From assembly GCF_000143535.2 (NCBI RefSeq), contig NC_037316.1:1984001-2048000 (forward strand): a stretch of DNA of 64,000 nucleotides. Direction: 5' to 3'. The notes under the pieces were generated by a model, which was given only the letters and a program-made list of their open reading frames with translations, had not been told where the DNA came from and ran no database searches. Position numbers and translations under genes: made by a program. The DNA comes from Botrytis cinerea B05.10 (Eukaryota > Ascomycota > Leotiomycetes > Helotiales > Sclerotiniaceae). Below, piece after piece: positions 1-10,244 of this stretch (positions are counted from its first letter, which is position 1; each line of letters starts with the position of its first letter).

Positions 1-1420
1 ACAGCAGTGTTATGCAACGCATATTACACCATAGCTATTCCAGAGCTTGTGATCGGTTGTATCTTCCACCACCAAACAAACTTTTACTCGGCGTGTTCTT
101 TCTAGTACGTAACTCTACGCATCTCAAATGAGGAGTAAATCTCGATGAGAACACCAAAGCTTTGTTCCAGAACATCTTGTCAATTCACGTGATGCTAATC
201 CGCACCCACAGGTTCCATTTATAATTCGGTTTTGATCGGTTGAAGATCATGAGATGGGTCAAATCACATGGGGTCCCCTCACCAAAGTCATCAAAGTCCA
301 TTACCACTCGTTTAGAAAAGCGGGATTTCACCAACCACGAGTCAAACATTGGTCCACGAGTCCACTCACAGCTTATTACCATACAATAGCCAAGTCCAAT
401 ACACAAGTACACCATGCGTGGTCCCAAGTCCCAACATCATCATTGTCAAATTGATTGCATAATGAATCCAATCAGAATGTGAATAGGGTCGACGGAGAAC
501 CTCAAATGGGAAACTCGCAGGAATGATACCAAGTTTCAAGAAAGTCGACGATACTTCTTGTACACCGTATCTGAAATACTTCAAGTATCAAGATAGCGAC
601 AATCACAGTTCCACCAAAGCTTATCTGGCGGTGAGGTGGCCACCCAATCCGAGCCCCTTTATTATCACGGAGCACAGGAACGGACCTTCCATAGCACCAT
701 TGCCCAAGCACCAGAATGTCGAGGAAAAACCGAACCCAATTACTCCTTTCAGCTAATACTTCGTACATTTGCTTTTAGATTGATTGGATTTCGGTCGCAG
801 CTAATTCGGTCGATTTTTATGTGCTTCGTAAAGTTGCGGTAAGGTTTATACAGGCGAGATAGATTGCCATTACCCTTTTAGATTTTATATAACCTTGCCG
901 GGCTATTTACCTACCATGTTTAGTGCTAGCCCAATACACAAGCCATCCACAAGTGCCCAATTTTCTGTTGGCGTCTTTTCACATTCCTCATCCCTCTAAA
1001 GTTTGATGGACCTGCGTGATCAAATCTATGAGGCATTTCAATTTCATCCACAACCTAAACATTCTATATATTGAGACATTTTCCCACCATTAATTCGCTC
1101 TTACTTTTTGACAAAAAAGAACCATACAATTGTTACACCATATCAAGCACTGCAATGGGCTTTGAACTTCATACTCTTTTAAATACCGCTTCGTCAGATA
1201 AATACTCAAGTTCGCCCAGAAGTTGATAATAACGAAAGCACTTTTTTTCTACACCGTTACGTTGTTACACATATTAATATTCATTCCAGTCTTCAGCCTT
1301 TCAACGTCGTCGACCAGATCTGCCAATCATCGACTGCAATTCCTTCCCTTCATATCTCTACAGTTTAATTTCTCCTGGATCCATTTCATAAATACCAGAA
1401 TATTCAGAACAGTCATCACC
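1..1420. other. Left-edge non-coding region
   Basis: No gene can be supported here. Short open frames exist on both strands between about 185 and 840, but they overlap each other, show no recognisable motif and no consistent splice signals, and some begin at non-ATG codons. The last few hundred bases before 1421 are pyrimidine-rich and A/T-rich and probably hold the promoter and 5' UTR of the small gene that follows. Confidence 0.5.
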
Positions 1421-1765
1421 ATGCAGATCTCACCACCCCGTAACGCCCACGCTTTCTCCAATAAGCGAATGCTCAACTCAACTCCCTATCCGAATTACGC
1501 CTCTTCTCGACCACGACAAGCATCTTCGTCCTCGTCCCTTCGTATACCTATGGCTGCTACACACCGTAACGCTCGAGAACGGGCTCCCATTCGTCAGGTT
1601 CAACAACCAGAATCGGAAGTTAGTATTATTGTCACGACGTGGGATGATGAGGGGAAGTGTTGGTATCCGGTCGAGGCCTATGGTCCTATCGGGGAACACT
1701 TGAACAAATTTATTGAAGCCAGAAGAAGGGCTAAGCAGATGAGTGAGAGGAGAGACTCGGAGTAA
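1421..1765 (+). CDS. Small orphan protein, 114 aa
   Basis: Single-exon frame of 114 codons. The open frame extends upstream, but the ATG at 1421 lies in a good fungal context (CATCACC before ATG), and the sequence upstream of it reads like translated leader. The first 60 residues are Ser/Arg/Asn/Pro-rich and probably disordered. The C-terminal half is more ordered: a beta-like stretch VSIIVTTWDDEGKCWYPV around residues 66-83, then an amphipathic Lys/Arg/Glu-rich helix to the end. There is no signal peptide or membrane segment. I do not recognise the family. A small nucleic-acid- or protein-binding protein is possible from the charge pattern, but that is only inference. Confidence 0.55.
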   Translation: MQISPPRNAHAFSNKRMLNSTPYPNYASSRPRQASSSSSLRIPMAATHRNARERAPIRQVQQPESEVSIIVTTWDDEGKCWYPVEAYGPIGEHLNKFIEARRRAKQMSERRDSE

Positions 1766-3119
1766 ATAGGGAGGATGGATCTTCATACCAAGTGTTGGAA
1801 AAGAGGATGGAGTTTCTGCGGATGTTTTCCCCATCCTTTGGGTGTCTCTTTGGAGTTTTATGACATGATGATGATGATTTTCCTTTGGGGTTATGGTATC
1901 AGGGGGTGTCGATAAAAGATTGCGTCAAAATGGTAGATGGCACATGCAATATGGTTGGTCACTGGCAACAAGGACAACTGAACTGAACGGGTATGGGGAT
2001 AATAGAAGGGGTATCGGAGTTCATTTTGGGCATTTCTATACTACAGTAGCTAGTAATTCCATCTTCTAAATGAGTCGCAAGACTCGGTGCCTTCTGGCGC
2101 TTCTTGATTCGCTTGCTTGTTTGAATGATCACACTTGAAGCACCTTTTGGTTTCACTCCTTTCTTGAGTAGTCTAGGCACTGCCAAGATCCAGTCACTCA
2201 CGGCCATGCATAAAACCATCCACAACATAATGTCTCCGCTGTCACGTCCCACCAGTCCGGTCAACCCGTTCATTATCAAATGAGAATAGATTGCCTACGG
2301 GACGAAGCGTCTTATCTCGTCCCGCCCATGGAACAATTTTCCCTGGGCTGAATAGTCTCCACCCGGGCTGAAAATGACAGCTATCTCCACTCCTTGGCAT
2401 TCACATGCAATGCACGCTGAAGTTTTCTTCTGCCGTGCTTCTATAGATGGATCTGGATTTTTTAGAATTTTTTTTTTTCATCACGTTGGTGGTGAGGTTT
2501 TTGTGGGGATCAAGGGGTAATGGTGATGTGTATGGCATTTATACTTTATGCAGTGTGAGTTTTTGGTGGAAAAAAGGGGGGATTTAGAAGGTGGGCGGTG
2601 AGTGTATTTTGTAGCAACGACTGATCGAGTCTTTCAATTGGTTCCTGGCATAGCTAGGACCTGAAGTAGCATCGAGAAGTATCTTGTTATTCGATAATTA
2701 TCCGATTTTTTTCCATCATCACTTGTCGAAGGTACAACAAGGGGACGAAGAAAAAAAAAAACGTCGAAGTGGCCAATAGCAGCCGAGATCACTACCCCGC
2801 GTTACCCCGCCATGAAAGGTTGGAAGGCACAGCATCATCTCTCGCATCATTAATATTTCATATTTTTGTTCATTAAATCATAATTTGAGATGCAAGTCAT
2901 GCGGATAAAGGGAATATGCACATCACATGAGTATACACTTTAGATCTCCATCGATTATACAAATTGGTTATTGTAAAACCTAGCTCCCTAAAGTATTTGC
3001 GAAGTAACGTAACAGCATGGCATGGCATTTCCCAAGCGACTTGTGTGTACTGTATCAGGCCAAACTACCATCATCTGAAAGCTTCGCCAACTAACTTCCT
3101 GGTGAGAACTGATGGTTGA
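1766..3119. other. Intergenic region, no gene supported
   Basis: 1.35 kb between the 3' ends of the small plus-strand gene and the minus-strand gene at 3120, so mostly 3' flanks. It has several A or T runs (near 2470 and 2750) and a G-rich patch near 2570-2600. A minus-strand frame at 1959-2273 has no motif or credible context and was not accepted as a gene. Confidence 0.45.
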
Positions 3120-4454
3120 TCATGCGAGGAGCCAACCATCTTCTTCAACCTCATCCTCATCCTCATCGTTACCCATAACTTCAACCCAATCATCCTCCGC
3201 ATTCTCGGCATCATCCTCATCCTCTGTTATAAACTCAATTCTGTAATTATCCATAGATCCATAGATCTTGGATCCCTTGGTGGCAGTCTCACTAGCATTG
3301 TTCTTCGCATTGTTTTCCATCGTGTTGATGACAGTGTTGGAAGTCTGGGGGGAGCCGGCATAGACGTCCTTGATGGTTTCCGGGACATCTTCAAAAGGAG
3401 TGCTAGCCAAAGGAGCAACTGCAGTCTCCGTAATCATTTCTCCAGACAGTTTGGCCCCCTCAGAAGTCTCCTTATAAGGGATCTCGGCAAGTCTCTGTGC
3501 AAGAGCTTTTTCGATTCTAGCTCTGACCGCTTGACTCTCCATGATGACTCTTGTGGCTTCTGCTCTAGCGATTTGACTATGTTCGATTGCTCTTGTCGCA
3601 TTGTCTCTTATCTCTTCGAATGTGGCCGGATTCTCATTGCGTGTTGGCGTGGGCATGTAGGCTGAGGTGTACAATCGTTGGTCTTCTCTGCCGCTTTCAA
3701 GACCGTAATTTTCTGGCTCGGGATTCTTTCTGGTGTTGAACTGATCTTTTTGTGGTTTCTCTTTCACATATCGATCATCGATTCGTAGATGATAGCGATC
3801 TTTTTTTGTTTTCGCTGCTGTAGCAAGGCGAGGGTCTTTCTCCTGATGCTGTTTGTCTGTTCTCTTTGTACCACCTGCATTGTGAATCCAAGGAGAATTA
3901 GCTGATTTCGTGTTTGTCTCTTGATGATGCATTCCCTGTGTTCTCGACTGGTAAGTGACTTGGGGTCCTATGCGAGCTGCCTCATACTTGGCTTGAGAGG
4001 ATTGTGCAACAGTGGATGAGACATGAGAGTAAGAATTCTCAAAAGCGGCGGACTTTCTTGGATTACCACTTATTTTCTTCTTTTCTTTCATTTTGCTAAC
4101 GCCTCTCTCCTTTGTATCATTGAGAGTCTGATCATATGTCAGATTGAGCATGGAATTCTTCTTGTGTCCAGATAGACTGTCCAGAAACTTTGCCGATTGA
4201 TTTTGATTCATCTCCATGACCCAACGTCCTTGGCGCTGTTGTTCCATCTTCCTGGTGTTGTATCCTTCTTTAGATACCAATTCCATGAAGGTCGCATGTG
4301 AGATTTCTGTCTTGCCACGGGATGATTTGTTTGATGGCGGTAGTGATTTTGTGTAGTCTTTATCTACACGCGAGTTGGATGGTAAAATGGTTGACATGAT
4401 CGAGTTGACTTTGGAATACTGAATATCCGAGATATGTTTTTGTTTGTGAGACAT
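3120..4454 (-). CDS. Orphan protein with acidic Trp tail, family copy 1
   Basis: Single-exon protein of 444 aa from the first ATG in the frame, at 4454 (MSHKQKH...); the open frame upstream starts only at non-ATG codons. It is low-complexity and Lys/Ser/Gln/Asn-rich through the first 270 residues. A helical, Ala/Arg/Glu-rich stretch of coiled-coil character follows, containing ARAEATRVIMESQAVRARIE. The C-terminus carries KIYGSMD, a run of acidic residues with DDWVEV, and ends EEDGWLLA. The IYGxxD segment and the terminal acidic-W-x-L-A pattern recur in the next gene (5164-5772), so the two are paralogues, at least at the C-terminus. There is no known domain, signal peptide or membrane segment. 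Function is unknown. The DDWVEV motif fits an Atg8-interacting (AIM/LIR) pattern, which is inference only. Confidence 0.6.
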   Translation of the reverse strand: MSHKQKHISDIQYSKVNSIMSTILPSNSRVDKDYTKSLPPSNKSSRGKTEISHATFMELVSKEGYNTRKMEQQRQGRWVMEMNQNQSAKFLDSLSGHKKNSMLNLTYDQTLNDTKERGVSKMKEKKKISGNPRKSAAFENSYSHVSSTVAQSSQAKYEAARIGPQVTYQSRTQGMHHQETNTKSANSPWIHNAGGTKRTDKQHQEKDPRLATAAKTKKDRYHLRIDDRYVKEKPQKDQFNTRKNPEPENYGLESGREDQRLYTSAYMPTPTRNENPATFEEIRDNATRAIEHSQIARAEATRVIMESQAVRARIEKALAQRLAEIPYKETSEGAKLSGEMITETAVAPLASTPFEDVPETIKDVYAGSPQTSNTVINTMENNAKNNASETATKGSKIYGSMDNYRIEFITEDEDDAENAEDDWVEVMGNDEDEDEVEEDGWLLA

Positions 4455-5163
4455 GTAGATGGACAGCTTCGAGCTTAGAGATGACTTTATGCCGATTTCA
4501 GAAAAGCAAGGCTGTGCAAAGGTGCCGCCGTATGGAGCTAGCGTGGGGTTTGGCGTTGTGAAGATTAGCACGTGTTTCTACCAGCAGTATTTAGGTACTG
4601 TAGAATTCATTAAGAGAGAACTCAATGTGCTACATGCTTAAATATTCAGTGAGTGGTATTGTGTAGATACCCCATGTCCAGTACTGTTTTTTTCTTTCAT
4701 TCTTTATTTGAGAATAGTCCATAGTCATTTCCATGATACATATTAGCAGCATGTGATACTCCTGTGTGGCATGCTTCCAAGTATAGTGAATAAAATAACT
4801 GTGCTTCTAATTACAAAGACAGGTAAGAGAACTAAGCAAACTACTCTGATTTATAACCCTCCGCAGAGTTCATTTCTTGCACAAGCTTTACTTAGACAAG
4901 AATTGCATCATCATATGAGTGACAAATAATGTATAAAATTATTAAAGAGAGTTGAAAGAAAAGATACATCCACAATGTGATTGTGCACAGGTTTGACATT
5001 GATCATGTCCATTGTTTATTATTGTCATGGCAGATTTTGAACGCAGTGAAAGAAACCATGAACATTGCAGCTACTGAAACATTGACATTCAATGCATCAT
5101 AACAGGATCTTTGACCACAGAAGAAACCATTTGTTGGTGATATCTCAGCCAGCCATCGTAAAT
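4455..5163. other. Spacer between family copies 1 and 2
   Basis: About 0.7 kb, A/T-rich, holding the upstream region of copy 1 and the 3' flank of copy 2. I see no gene, repeat or RNA in it. Confidence 0.4.
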
Positions 5164-5772
5164 TTAAGCTAGAAACCAATTATCATCGTCGTCTTCGCTC
5201 CCAACCGTAACAAACTTTTTGTCCACAGTGCCACCATCTATCTTCAATATGAAAGGATCATAGGCCCCATAGATCTCGAATTTATGATTGGGATCCAAAT
5301 CACCAGAAGTTTCCATGAGGATTCAGACAGAATTTCTCGCGATAAAACGTTCCTAAAGTTTGTCTTGCTCAACCACCTCCTTCGAAACAATATCTTTGGA
5401 ATCGGTTTGCTTCGCGGATTCTTCGTCTGGAGTAACCTTCTGGATGAAAGCTTCGTCCAAGACTCCAATTGTGACCTCCTCGATAACTTCCTTGATGGTA
5501 TCTTCTATGCCATCGCCCTGGACACCTGTCTTCTTGGTGTTGATGCTAGCTGCGACATGCTTAGTCGATTCATATTTGTTGATCGCACCGGTGGAAGTAA
5601 TGAAGCGTTGTCGAAGCTCTTGAACCGTGTTATTCAATGTACTTTCGGCATTCTCTATTTCGATTGCCATTTCTTGAAGGCAGGTTTCAGACTCTTGGAT
5701 TCCAAGTTCTGAATCACCTTCTGCTGCTCCAGGCATCATGGCTAGATACTTGGATTTTCTGGAAGGAGCCAT
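5164..5772 (-). CDS. Orphan protein with acidic Trp tail, family copy 2
   Basis: Start ATG at 5772 (MAPSRKSKY...). The first 131 codons are open and encode an acidic, helical protein. The same frame then meets TAG and TGA before reopening as a segment that ends KFVTVGSEDDDDNWFLA at 5164. A 102-nt intron with a GTGGTT donor and a TTCGAG acceptor (5275-5376) would remove both stops in frame. It would join SKE directly to IYGAYD, matching SKIYGSMD in copy 1, so a two-exon gene of about 168 aa is the best model. The donor is non-consensus, so a decayed gene is the alternative. The C-terminal tail is acidic then W-F-L-A, like copy 1. Five 10-bp tandem repeats lie just upstream. Function is unknown. 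Confidence 0.5.
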
Positions 5773-6675
5773 TGTATTATTGTGTGTTGTTGTGAATAAA
5801 ATGTTTTTATTACGAAGTTTTGTGATTGCTGAGGTATTGTGAGGTACTGTGAGGTATTGTGAGGTATTGCGAGGTATTGTGAAAGTCTTGCAAGAAAGAA
5901 CTAAAGTTTGTTTGAATTTGAGAAGATAGCTTCCTGTTAAAATAAATAGCCTGAGCTCCACATGCTACAACAGCTCTCAAGCGAGAGCAGCCAAGGTCGT
6001 AGCTAAATCAGGTATCTAGTGCGGCTTAGCACTGCGCCTTGATCTACAAATATTACACTAAGGCAGCTTGTTTGAATTTCTATTGATTGGATTCATATAT
6101 AGTTGTGATGTGAATGTCGTAATCTTTAAGCTAAACTACAGTGAACTGTATTGATAGTTTCTAAGCTTATATATTAGAACAATAAAGAGGTGAATGACCA
6201 TAAAAGCTTGTTCTACCCATCATAACCTAATCGAATCTTTTAGGGTGTGCAAGTTCTTTGATCTGACAAAGATGTGAAACATTGGAGTCAATATAGATAT
6301 TCGACAATTCTACATGCTTATTAATAAGTGAACATTACCATTCAGACCAATTTCAATTTGTCCTTCTTTGCTTTCTTCAAAACTTTAACTTTTAGTTTCA
6401 ATCAATTGCTTCCTGTCTTGCTTGTGAGCGCGTGACCTCCTCCGTTGGCACATCAAACTTCACGGAAAAGAAAGATTACATATCTGCTTCTCTAGCAGTA
6501 AATGTTTTATTGAATTTATTTGCTAATAAATGTGCTATGTGCATATTGGCACTGAGGAGATCTGTCAAGTTGAAGAACATGATTCTCGTTATATTGAATC
6601 TAATTCATATGACCTTGTGATGAATATAACCCAAAAGAACAAACTGAAACTGCAGCTCTAATCAAGATCCGTTCA
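5773..6675. other. Spacer between copies 2 and 3
   Basis: 0.9 kb, A/T-rich. Apart from the 10-bp tandem repeat at 5831-5880 I see no structured element. A 62-codon plus-strand frame near 6432-6620 has no support. Confidence 0.4.
5831..5880. repeat. Five-copy 10-bp tandem repeat
   Basis: Five consecutive copies of GAGGTATTGT, two of them with one substitution each (GAGGTACTGT and GAGGTATTGC). The array ends about 60 bp upstream of the ATG of the minus-strand gene 5164-5772, so it lies in its promoter or 5' UTR. Confidence 0.95.
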
Positions 6676-7553
6676 TCACTTTGATTCCCTTTCAACCATG
6701 ACCCAGTCATTGTCTTGAATATCCTTGACCATGACCCAATTACCGTCTAGCTCCTCGCCCAGAATCTCGGTAACGGTTTTCTCCATAAGACTCTTCAGTT
6801 GAGGAGACTCAACATCGTAATCCTCCATAGGAATATCCTCAGAATTCCTGTCTTCGTGATTTCTCGTCGGACCCGTGCTCTGATCGTCTGCTCTGTTGAA
6901 ACTTACGGAAACATTGCGGGGCGAATATTTCGGGGGTCTGCGCGTGAGCTGAAGCTGATTATTATATACCTTGCTAAGGCTAGTCAAGACATCCTGTAAG
7001 ATTGAGATTAGCACCCTCCACTGAGCTTCAAGGCTGGACAATGAGTACAATTTGCTCTATTACATGAACCCCACATTCATCCATCTCGTCTCTGACCTGC
7101 GCTTGCTCATTAAAGTATTGCGCAAAGACTTCGGACTATGATGATTGAATTAGATTCCAGCTTCCAAATTCCAAAGATGTAGGGCGATAAACTCACATAA
7201 ACTGGATCAGGATCTGATCCGACAAACTTTTCACCGGGAACTGAAGTCACACCATATTAGCAATTTTAATCTAACTAGTTTTAGGTTATATAGCACTTAC
7301 AAAAATAATTCGAGATAGATTTGTCCCAAGCATACACGAAGTAGCTATGGTTGACTGTATCACCATAGTATTCGACGCATTTTGCCTTGTAGTTATCTAT
7401 GATAACCTTTTGGTCCTTGCCAGACATCACGTGGCGAGCCAGTCTGTGAATAGCCGTTTCCCAGAATATCGAGGAATTATATGAGTCGCTTTCGCCAGGG
7501 TGCTTGTTCTGAAGCTGGATGAATTGAGGTACGAATCTAGGGACATCCATCAT
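6676..7553 (-). CDS. Orphan protein with duplicated WVMV tail, family copy 3
   Basis: Four exons: 7301-7553, 7197-7240, 7064-7135 and 6676-6993, giving 228 aa from the ATG at 7553. All joins keep the frame, with donors GTAAGT, GTGAGT and GTAATA and a GCTAATC branch in the last intron. It is a clear paralogue of the next gene: FPGEKFVGSDPDPVY matches KFPGVDPDPVY; FNEQAQ matches INEKAEQ; KVYNNQLQLTRR matches ETYNKKLMLARK. The introns after DPDPVY and after the NE-x-A exon are in identical positions and phase. The tail holds a small duplication, GNWVMV then NDWVMV, in an acidic context. No known domain, signal peptide or membrane segment. An in-frame ATG further upstream is possible. Function is unknown. 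Confidence 0.65.
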
Positions 7554-8685
7554 AATATTCTGATGTTTTGATGTTTTTGTGGTACTTTCAGAATGACCCA
7601 AAGTTGACAAGTGAATTTTTACTAATATTTTGAGATGGAGCTTAGATGCGCGAAAGAGACGCCAATGTATTATCAAACTTGGTGTAGAGTTTTGCAAGGA
7701 AGATATCAAAGAAGTTGTTTGTATTAGATTTTAGTAGAGTTAGAACTTGATATAATAATTATTCTACACCATACGGTCCACGTGTAAAGTAGTGTCACCC
7801 CGGAAACTCGGGTTTCGAATGATTCAAAAATTGTTGGCGCAGTACGATTCTATTCAACGTTTCAGATTGTATCTCGAAAATGTGAGTTTACTGGTTATTA
7901 GCATCAGGCTTGGTATTCTATTGGTTCGATATTTGGTATGGCTGTAGGCATTTAAATCTTGTATATCGTTGGAAGATCCACGTGGATTCTTCCATAACTT
8001 TTGTGGTGCTTGCAGTAACGTTGTCCCAAACTACGCTAGTGTAAATTTGCCGAGAAAGAACTAAGGGGAAGGAACCAACGAAGAGAACAAACGCAAGATA
8101 TCATTTTGTCGACCAATTGAAAGTGGAGTTTTATCTTTCCATTAATATATTAACAGATGCATCTGAAACGAGAAAAAAAGAAGTACATGAGATCCTCGCG
8201 CAAGATACAATAGTTCGGACCGCCAGACTCGATAAGTGCCAGTTGATTGTGTTTATTCATATTCATCCGCACATCGTAGGTAATAGATACAATATATAGA
8301 TTTTGTATAATCAAATTGATATGAACAATTAAAATGATATGACACAGTTAGTATGAAAGGAATAGGTTATCATAATATAGAAAGCTTAGTTGCTTGAAAT
8401 GGGTAATCATAAAATCAACAAACAAGTCATGAGATATTGGTAAAACAGGAAACAACATGATCAGTATATCATCTGCCTTTAATTGCAGAATCTCTCCATT
8501 TAACATCCATACCCGTAAGGATACAGAATCATGCAATGGAAAATATAAGTTAGAAGTATCAACTAGACATGTGACAATAAACAGCGAACGCAACCTCATA
8601 TCGGCCTACTAGAGTGCTGAGATGATGATTTCTCTCCTACGGATCATCAAGACCTAATCAATCTCTAGCACCCTTCAAAAGCCCC
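7554..8685. other. Spacer between copies 3 and 4
   Basis: 1.1 kb, A/T-rich, containing the promoter of copy 3 and the 3' flank of copy 4. Two short frames (8117-8299 plus, 8348-8599 minus) look like chance frames. No repeat or RNA gene is seen. Confidence 0.4.
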
Positions 8686-9635
8686 TCACAACATATCCCA
8701 ATCATCATTCTCCCAACCGAACTCTTCATCATCCGCATCCTCCACCTCTACAACCACAAACTCATCGTCCCCACCCTGCTCCATCATCTCCTCTCTCTCT
8801 TCCTCTGCCTCAATCTCCTTGATTCTCTTCTCAGCCTCCTGAGACTCCTGAGCCTTCTTAGCCTGAATAGCGCGAATGCGGTCAGAGAAGCTCTCGGTAC
8901 TAACCTCAAGTTTTCGTGCTAACATGAGTTTCTTGTTGTAAGTTTCGTTGAGGAAAATCTTCTATTTGTCAGCAATTACATCCGTTAAGAGAAATATCAA
9001 CAATATATGCACGGGCGGAAAAGACTCACAAGGGCACCAATATCATCCTCTCCCTGTTCTGCCTTCTCATTGATTAATCGCTTGACAGCTGTGCAGTATT
9101 TTCTTCGAATTTGTGTCTACCATCTGTCAGTTTCGTTCTCCTCCTTCGCGTTCTCCTTCCAGGAATACTCACATAAACCGGATCAGGGTCTACACCCGGG
9201 AATTTTGCATCCTCCCAGAGACGTCTGACAAGCATACTTTGACTTCTCCATTTGATATATGCCTCTCCAACATTTGGATGACGAAGTCTATTGACTGTCT
9301 CAAGACCCGTGAGCATTTGCTGCCATGTAATCATCTTTGCTTGAGAGAGAATGATGGCAGAGGGGGCGTGGTTGTTCGCGTGGATCTATAATGGTAAAAT
9401 AAGCTGGTAAGCATGAATAAAAGGGCGGGAAATGATTCTGAGATTGACGAGGAAAAATAGTCTTGGTATTGGAATAAATAGAAAATTATATACGAACAGC
9501 AATCCAGGAAATCTGATCCTTATACTCGAGCTGTGGGGGCGTATCTAAACCTTCATAGGGTTCCAAAGGAAGAAGTCCCTTGTTGAAGTTAAGGGCTTGT
9601 GATATTTCACTCAAGGCACGTGCTGCTTGATTCAT
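8686..9635 (-). CDS. Orphan protein with WDML tail, family copy 4
   Basis: Four exons: 9498-9635, 9173-9385, 9030-9116 and 8686-8961, giving 237 aa. Start ATG at 9635 (MNQAARALSEIS...). All introns are phase 0; the first has an atypical GTTCGT donor and the next two have GTGAGT. The N-terminal half is globular-looking and contains DAKFPGVDPDPVY, shared with the preceding paralogue. The C-terminal third is a charged helix rich in Glu/Lys/Ala (residues about 165-210) followed by an acidic tail ending in FGWENDDWDML. The WDML end after acidic residues fits an AIM/LIR core. I do not recognise the family; a lineage-restricted protein is likely. Confidence 0.7.
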
Positions 9636-10244
9636 GATCGATAATTTATTCTTTATGTTGTGTGATAAGACTTTTATCAGCTTCGATCGTAAATGGAGTA
9701 TGAAATAAGTCGTTTTGTGTTCTTTTCGTTTGAGACTGTTCTTTTATGCTGTGGAATCTTATTTTATGTTACTTGAAGAAAGAACTCAAGGATTAAAGAA
9801 TCGATATCAAGGTCTTAATGGAGAGGAATACCAGAAGTTTATACGAAATTTGATGTGCCAATACGGCAACGAATTTTCTAATGCATGGTTATTTATACCA
9901 TTCAAAGGAAGAGATCAAGTGAGATGATTGTATTTTGTACGGCTAAATGGATTGTATTCTAGCCATTCACCATCACTGTGGAAATAATCTGTTTTATTGT
10001 GTCACGAGACTGTTACCTGTTGCTGATAATCCATTAAATCATGGGAGACGCATATTGTCCTACAGGGAAGTATCATGGATCAACATGGAAACCTTTCGCT
10101 GATTTTGTCGACACTAACGAACCACATCAAGCGTAGCGACTATGTCGTTGAATCATACGCCGGAAATTCGAAAGATTTTGTTTCTAGTTTCAGGAAAATG
10201 ATGACTGGCCATGGCTGGAAGTTTTGTATTATGCCTTCTATACT
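9636..10244. other. Intergenic region, no gene supported
   Basis: 0.6 kb holding the upstream region of copy 4 and the 3' flank of the rhamnosidase. Short plus-strand frames at 9715-9927 and 10075-10260 have no motif or credible context. Confidence 0.4.

Noticed and set aside
185..842. Overlapping short frames on both strands at the left edge, some hydrophobic
   Set aside because: They overlap each other, carry no motif, have no splice signals and lack good start contexts.
1959..2279. 106-codon minus-strand frame
   Set aside because: The frame begins at TTG, the first ATG lies inside, composition is unremarkable, and no motif or neighbouring exon supports it.
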